Of a DNA stretch of 64,000 bases, positions 62,119 to 64,000 are shown piece by piece. Source of the stretch: Acrasis kona (Eukaryota > Heterolobosea > Eutetramitea > Acrasida > Acrasidae); assembly GCA_026419775.2 (NCBI GenBank), contig JAOPGA020000059.1, positions 60,174-124,173 of the forward strand, read 5' to 3'. Under the pieces are notes generated by a model. That model made no database searches. It saw only the letters and a program-made list of their open reading frames with translations, and was not told the origin of the DNA. A program made the position numbers and the translations under genes. Numbering within the stretch: the stretch's first letter is position 1; every line of letters starts with the position of its first letter.

Positions 62119-62835
62119 ATGTCTCTACAACAAGTTTATGTTGATTTCGCTTGCTTCGGAAAAGGAGTAAATGGAACTACAGGAATGGATGGTAAAGCTT
62201 TTTCCAAATTCTGCAAGGACTGTAAGTTGATTAACAGCAAATTTTCGGCAACAGATGTGGACTTGATTTTCGCAAACACAAAAGTAAAACCAAAAGCTGA
62301 GAGAAAGATAAGCTATGAGCAATTTTTGGTAGCCTTGGAGCTGATTGCAGCGAAAAAAGGTTGTACGATGGATTCTCTAACCTCCTCAATTCAATCGACC
62401 AATGGTCCCTCCACTAACAATACTCAAAAAGTAGACGAATCAGGAATAGTTTCAAAGATGACTGATGCATCCTTGTATACTGGTGCACATAAATCAAGAT
62501 TCGATGAAGAAGGGAAAGGGAAAGGACTAGAAGGTAGAGATTCTATCCCCAAAGGCACTGGTTCTCCGTCTAGCCCCATAAGTCCCAAATCTCCAAGCAA
62601 GCCTTCCACACCACTTTCGAACCCACCCACTGTAACAAAGACACAAACTAGTAGTGGTATATTTGCAAGGCTAACCGACACTTCAAAATATACTGGTGCT
62701 CACAAACAGAGGTTTGACGAAGACGGAAAAGGAAGAGGTGCTGCTGGCAGAGACATTGGAGGAAATGGAACTGGAACTCAAGGAGGACGTGTAGGTGACT
62801 TATCATCTATGACTAGAACGTACCTAAACAAGTAA
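62119..62835 (+). CDS. p25-alpha (TPPP) protein with a duplicated C-terminal motif
   Basis: Single exon, 238 residues from ATG 62119. The core (about 5-95) is the p25-alpha domain, a bundle related to EF-hands (FACFGKGVNG, MDGKAFSKFCKDCKLI, ISYEQFLVALELIA). The usual single C-terminal motif is present twice: KMTDASLYTGAHKSRFDE (about 116) and RLTDTSKYTGAHKQRFDEDG (about 196), each followed by a Gly-Lys-Gly-rich turn (GKGKGLEGRD; GKGRGAAGRD). A Ser/Pro-rich linker joins them. TPPP proteins bundle microtubules and occur with flagella. Confidence 0.88.
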   Translation: MSLQQVYVDFACFGKGVNGTTGMDGKAFSKFCKDCKLINSKFSATDVDLIFANTKVKPKAERKISYEQFLVALELIAAKKGCTMDSLTSSIQSTNGPSTNNTQKVDESGIVSKMTDASLYTGAHKSRFDEEGKGKGLEGRDSIPKGTGSPSSPISPKSPSKPSTPLSNPPTVTKTQTSSGIFARLTDTSKYTGAHKQRFDEDGKGRGAAGRDIGGNGTGTQGGRVGDLSSMTRTYLNK

Positions 62836-62903
62836 ATATTTGTAACTGTAAAATGGTTGTTTTATTAGGTTAGAAAGATTGCTATCGTTCACCTCATTAT
62901 CCT

Positions 62904-62909
62904 AAAAAA
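62904..62909 (-). terminator. Pol III terminator
   Basis: On the minus strand a T6 run follows the tRNA 3' end after a single G, as expected for RNA polymerase III termination. Confidence 0.75.
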
Positions 62910-62910
62910 C

Positions 62911-62995
62911 GGGGACAAGCGGGAATCGAACCCACAACCTTCCGCACCCAAAGCGGAAATCATACCAATATCTTAAATATCTAGACCATTATCCC
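62911..62995 (-). tRNA. tRNA-Pro(UGG) with an insertion in the D-loop
   Basis: The transcript begins GGGATAA, which pairs with TTGTCCC (one G-U pair), and ends with discriminator C; CCA is not encoded. The anticodon arm is TCCGC-TTTGGGT-GCGGA, giving anticodon UGG. The variable loop is AGGTT and the T arm GTGGG-TTCGATT-CCCGC. The D arm reads TGGTCTAG, then 14 extra bases ATATTTAAGATATT, then GGTATGATT. Without them it is a standard tRNA-Pro D arm. The insert lies away from the usual 37/38 intron site. The A box would be interrupted; the B box is good. Confidence 0.85.
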
Positions 62996-63176
62996 TTTAC
63001 AAAATAAAGTTGTTCGTCATAAATACAATAATTATATTAATATCAAGGATTAGTTGCCTGTCAGAAAATTAACAGTTTGGAAGCTGAGACACCCATACAG
63101 ATGAGATGTTTGGGTTGGTAGGAATGTAAACCAATAGCAGCTTAATAATTATTTTGTATTTGCAACAGAACAAAAG

Positions 63177-63468
63177 TTGAACACAAAATCACCACGTGAA
63201 GATGAAAAGACACCCCTGAAAAAACTGGAAATATTGACGATGACAGTCAAAGAATCGCTGATCAAGGAACAATGAGCTTAGTGGAAGGCAAATTAAAGAT
63301 TTGGAAACTCAATTCAAGAAACAAATATGCGAAGCTCAACGTCAATTTTCTTTTGATAAGATTAGATTGGAGAAAGAGAGAAGAAGTGACTAAAAAAAAT
63401 CGATGAATTGAGTCAAGAAATTAAGAAACTACGCGTATCTGAGTGACGACAGTGATAGTGACGACTAA
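63177..63468 (+). pseudogene. decayed coiled-coil gene
   Basis: Coding-like pieces in shifting frames on the + strand: KDLETQFKKQICEAQRQF (about 63297) ending at a stop after KERRSD, then KKIDELSQEIKKLRVSE with a stop, then LSDDSDSDD with a stop at 63466-63468. No introns of normal size repair the breaks. An acidic Asp-Ser tail after a coiled coil suggests the end of a once-intact gene. The 62996-63176 interval holds nothing else. Confidence 0.5.
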
Positions 63469-63539
63469 TGTGCACCTTGACAAAACAGAGAACAGCTTTG
63501 GATCATTAATTTAATAAAATTAACATATTTATTATTTTA

Positions 63540-64000
63540 TCAGCTCCCTCTTATTTGTACCAATGGTTTAAAAGACGGTGTTGAAGGTTTGTCGTCGCTC
63601 TGCTTTATCATCTCCATAATCGTACTCTCCTCACTTATCGTTCCGTAGTCACCAACAGTCTGACTGATAGTGAGTAGGTGCCTTATAAAGTATTGTTCGC
63701 TCTCATCCACAACCTTNATNNTCCAATAAGTAAATATCCTTTACGCTCTCCTTAATGTCGGACTCGTTTGCAATNATCTTTACATTAAAATGTCTAACAT
63801 CTTTCTGAACAATAGCCATCAAAGTATCTACGTCTGAGGGTGCGCCTTCCAAAACACTATAAAAGATATCTTGAGCGAGTACCAAGACACCACTCACATT
63901 CAATGATTTATTCTTTTTAGCACAAAGTTGACCAAGCGTTGTAATGTGGTCGGATGACATGGACCTAGAGCACTTGCTGACAAATATAAGGCGCTTGAGT
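63540..64000 (-). CDS. BLUF-like domain protein, 5' truncated, frame disturbed at N bases
   Basis: On the minus strand the frame is open from the window edge: KRLIFVSKCS...LGQLCAKKNKSLNVSGVLVL, then IFYSVLEGAPSDVDTLMAIV and VRHFNV. This is the BLUF order (RLIYxS, then N-x-x-x-x-TG, then FxQxLEG and the D-x-RH loop). The photochemical Tyr is Phe (LIFVS) and the Gln of FxQ is Ser (FYS). Unresolved bases at 63717-63721 and 63775 sit where the frame shifts; past them another frame continues with EQYFIRHLLTISQTVGDYG to a stop at 63540. The N-terminus lies outside the window. Confidence 0.6.

Noticed and set aside
62911-62995. Mitochondrial or plastid origin of the tRNA
   Set aside because: The discriminator C, conserved B box, lack of encoded CCA and T6 terminator fit a nuclear Pol III gene.
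1-64000. CRISPR arrays, insertion sequences, operons and riboswitches
   Set aside because: The window is eukaryotic; no regularly spaced repeats, transposase genes, terminal repeats or polycistronic layout were seen.

Overview
This is a gene-dense nuclear window from a free-living protist. It holds about 45 protein genes in 64 kb, roughly one per 1.4 kb. Introns are few and very short, mostly 34-76 nt with GTAAGT-like donors; some donors are GTTTGT or GTACGT. Neighbouring genes are often separated by only 15-150 bp. Several genes belong to flagella (CFAP58, SPEF1, a p25-alpha/TPPP protein), so the lineage makes or recently made flagella. A mitochondrial HslU, a BLUF-type domain gene, secreted hydrolases and a pentameric exon style without long introns fit a heterolobosean such as Naegleria or Acrasis. 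That placement is inference from gene content, not from a search.

Layout. 1-5.2 kb: the C-terminus of a Ser-Pro-rich protein, a secreted two-SH3b protein, a decayed coiled-coil gene, a rhodanese, a DCC-family thiol protein, the Ctf18-RFC subunit CTF8, and a spliced gene whose product resembles bacterial type VI secretion Hcp. 5.2-21 kb: GST, membrane-anchored ERV/ALR oxidase, CFAP58, an unknown acidic protein, the exosome nuclease RRP6, an HMG-box mitochondrial protein, a MAP kinase with a TNY loop, VPS33 and SPEF1. 21-30 kb is rich in secreted enzymes: an S9 peptidase, a Shewanella-like phosphatase, an S1 protease/C-type lectin hybrid, and a neutral ceramidase, with a degenerate Arf-like protein between them. 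30-45 kb: coiled-coil proteins, HslU, a Pumilio protein, two small ubiquitin-like-fold genes, a PB1-UBA protein, gamma-tubulin complex component 4 and the Pol III factor BRF1. 45-64 kb: a START-domain protein, an UNC93-like transporter, CNOT4, PP4 catalytic subunit, a CCAR1/DBC1 relative, SFR1, an unknown membrane protein, an SDR, a penicillin-acylase-family amidase, a TPPP protein, tRNA-Pro(UGG) with an extra segment in its D-loop, and the 5'-truncated BLUF-like gene.

The genes do not form operons. Functional themes are RNA control (RRP6, PUM, CNOT4, CCAR1-like), microtubules and flagella (CFAP58, SPEF1, TPPP, GCP4), genome maintenance (CTF8, SFR1, PP4) and secreted digestion or defence (S1/CTLD, S9, ceramidase, amidase, SH3b). 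Many exons were joined by hand from splice signals and conserved family motifs. Small genes at 20792, 24441, 39820, 51764 and 55995 become visible only after joining short exons. The strongest leads are the Hcp-like gene, the tRNA with a D-loop insertion, the protease/lectin fusion that seems to lack a zymogen segment, and the BLUF-like domain without its photochemical residues.
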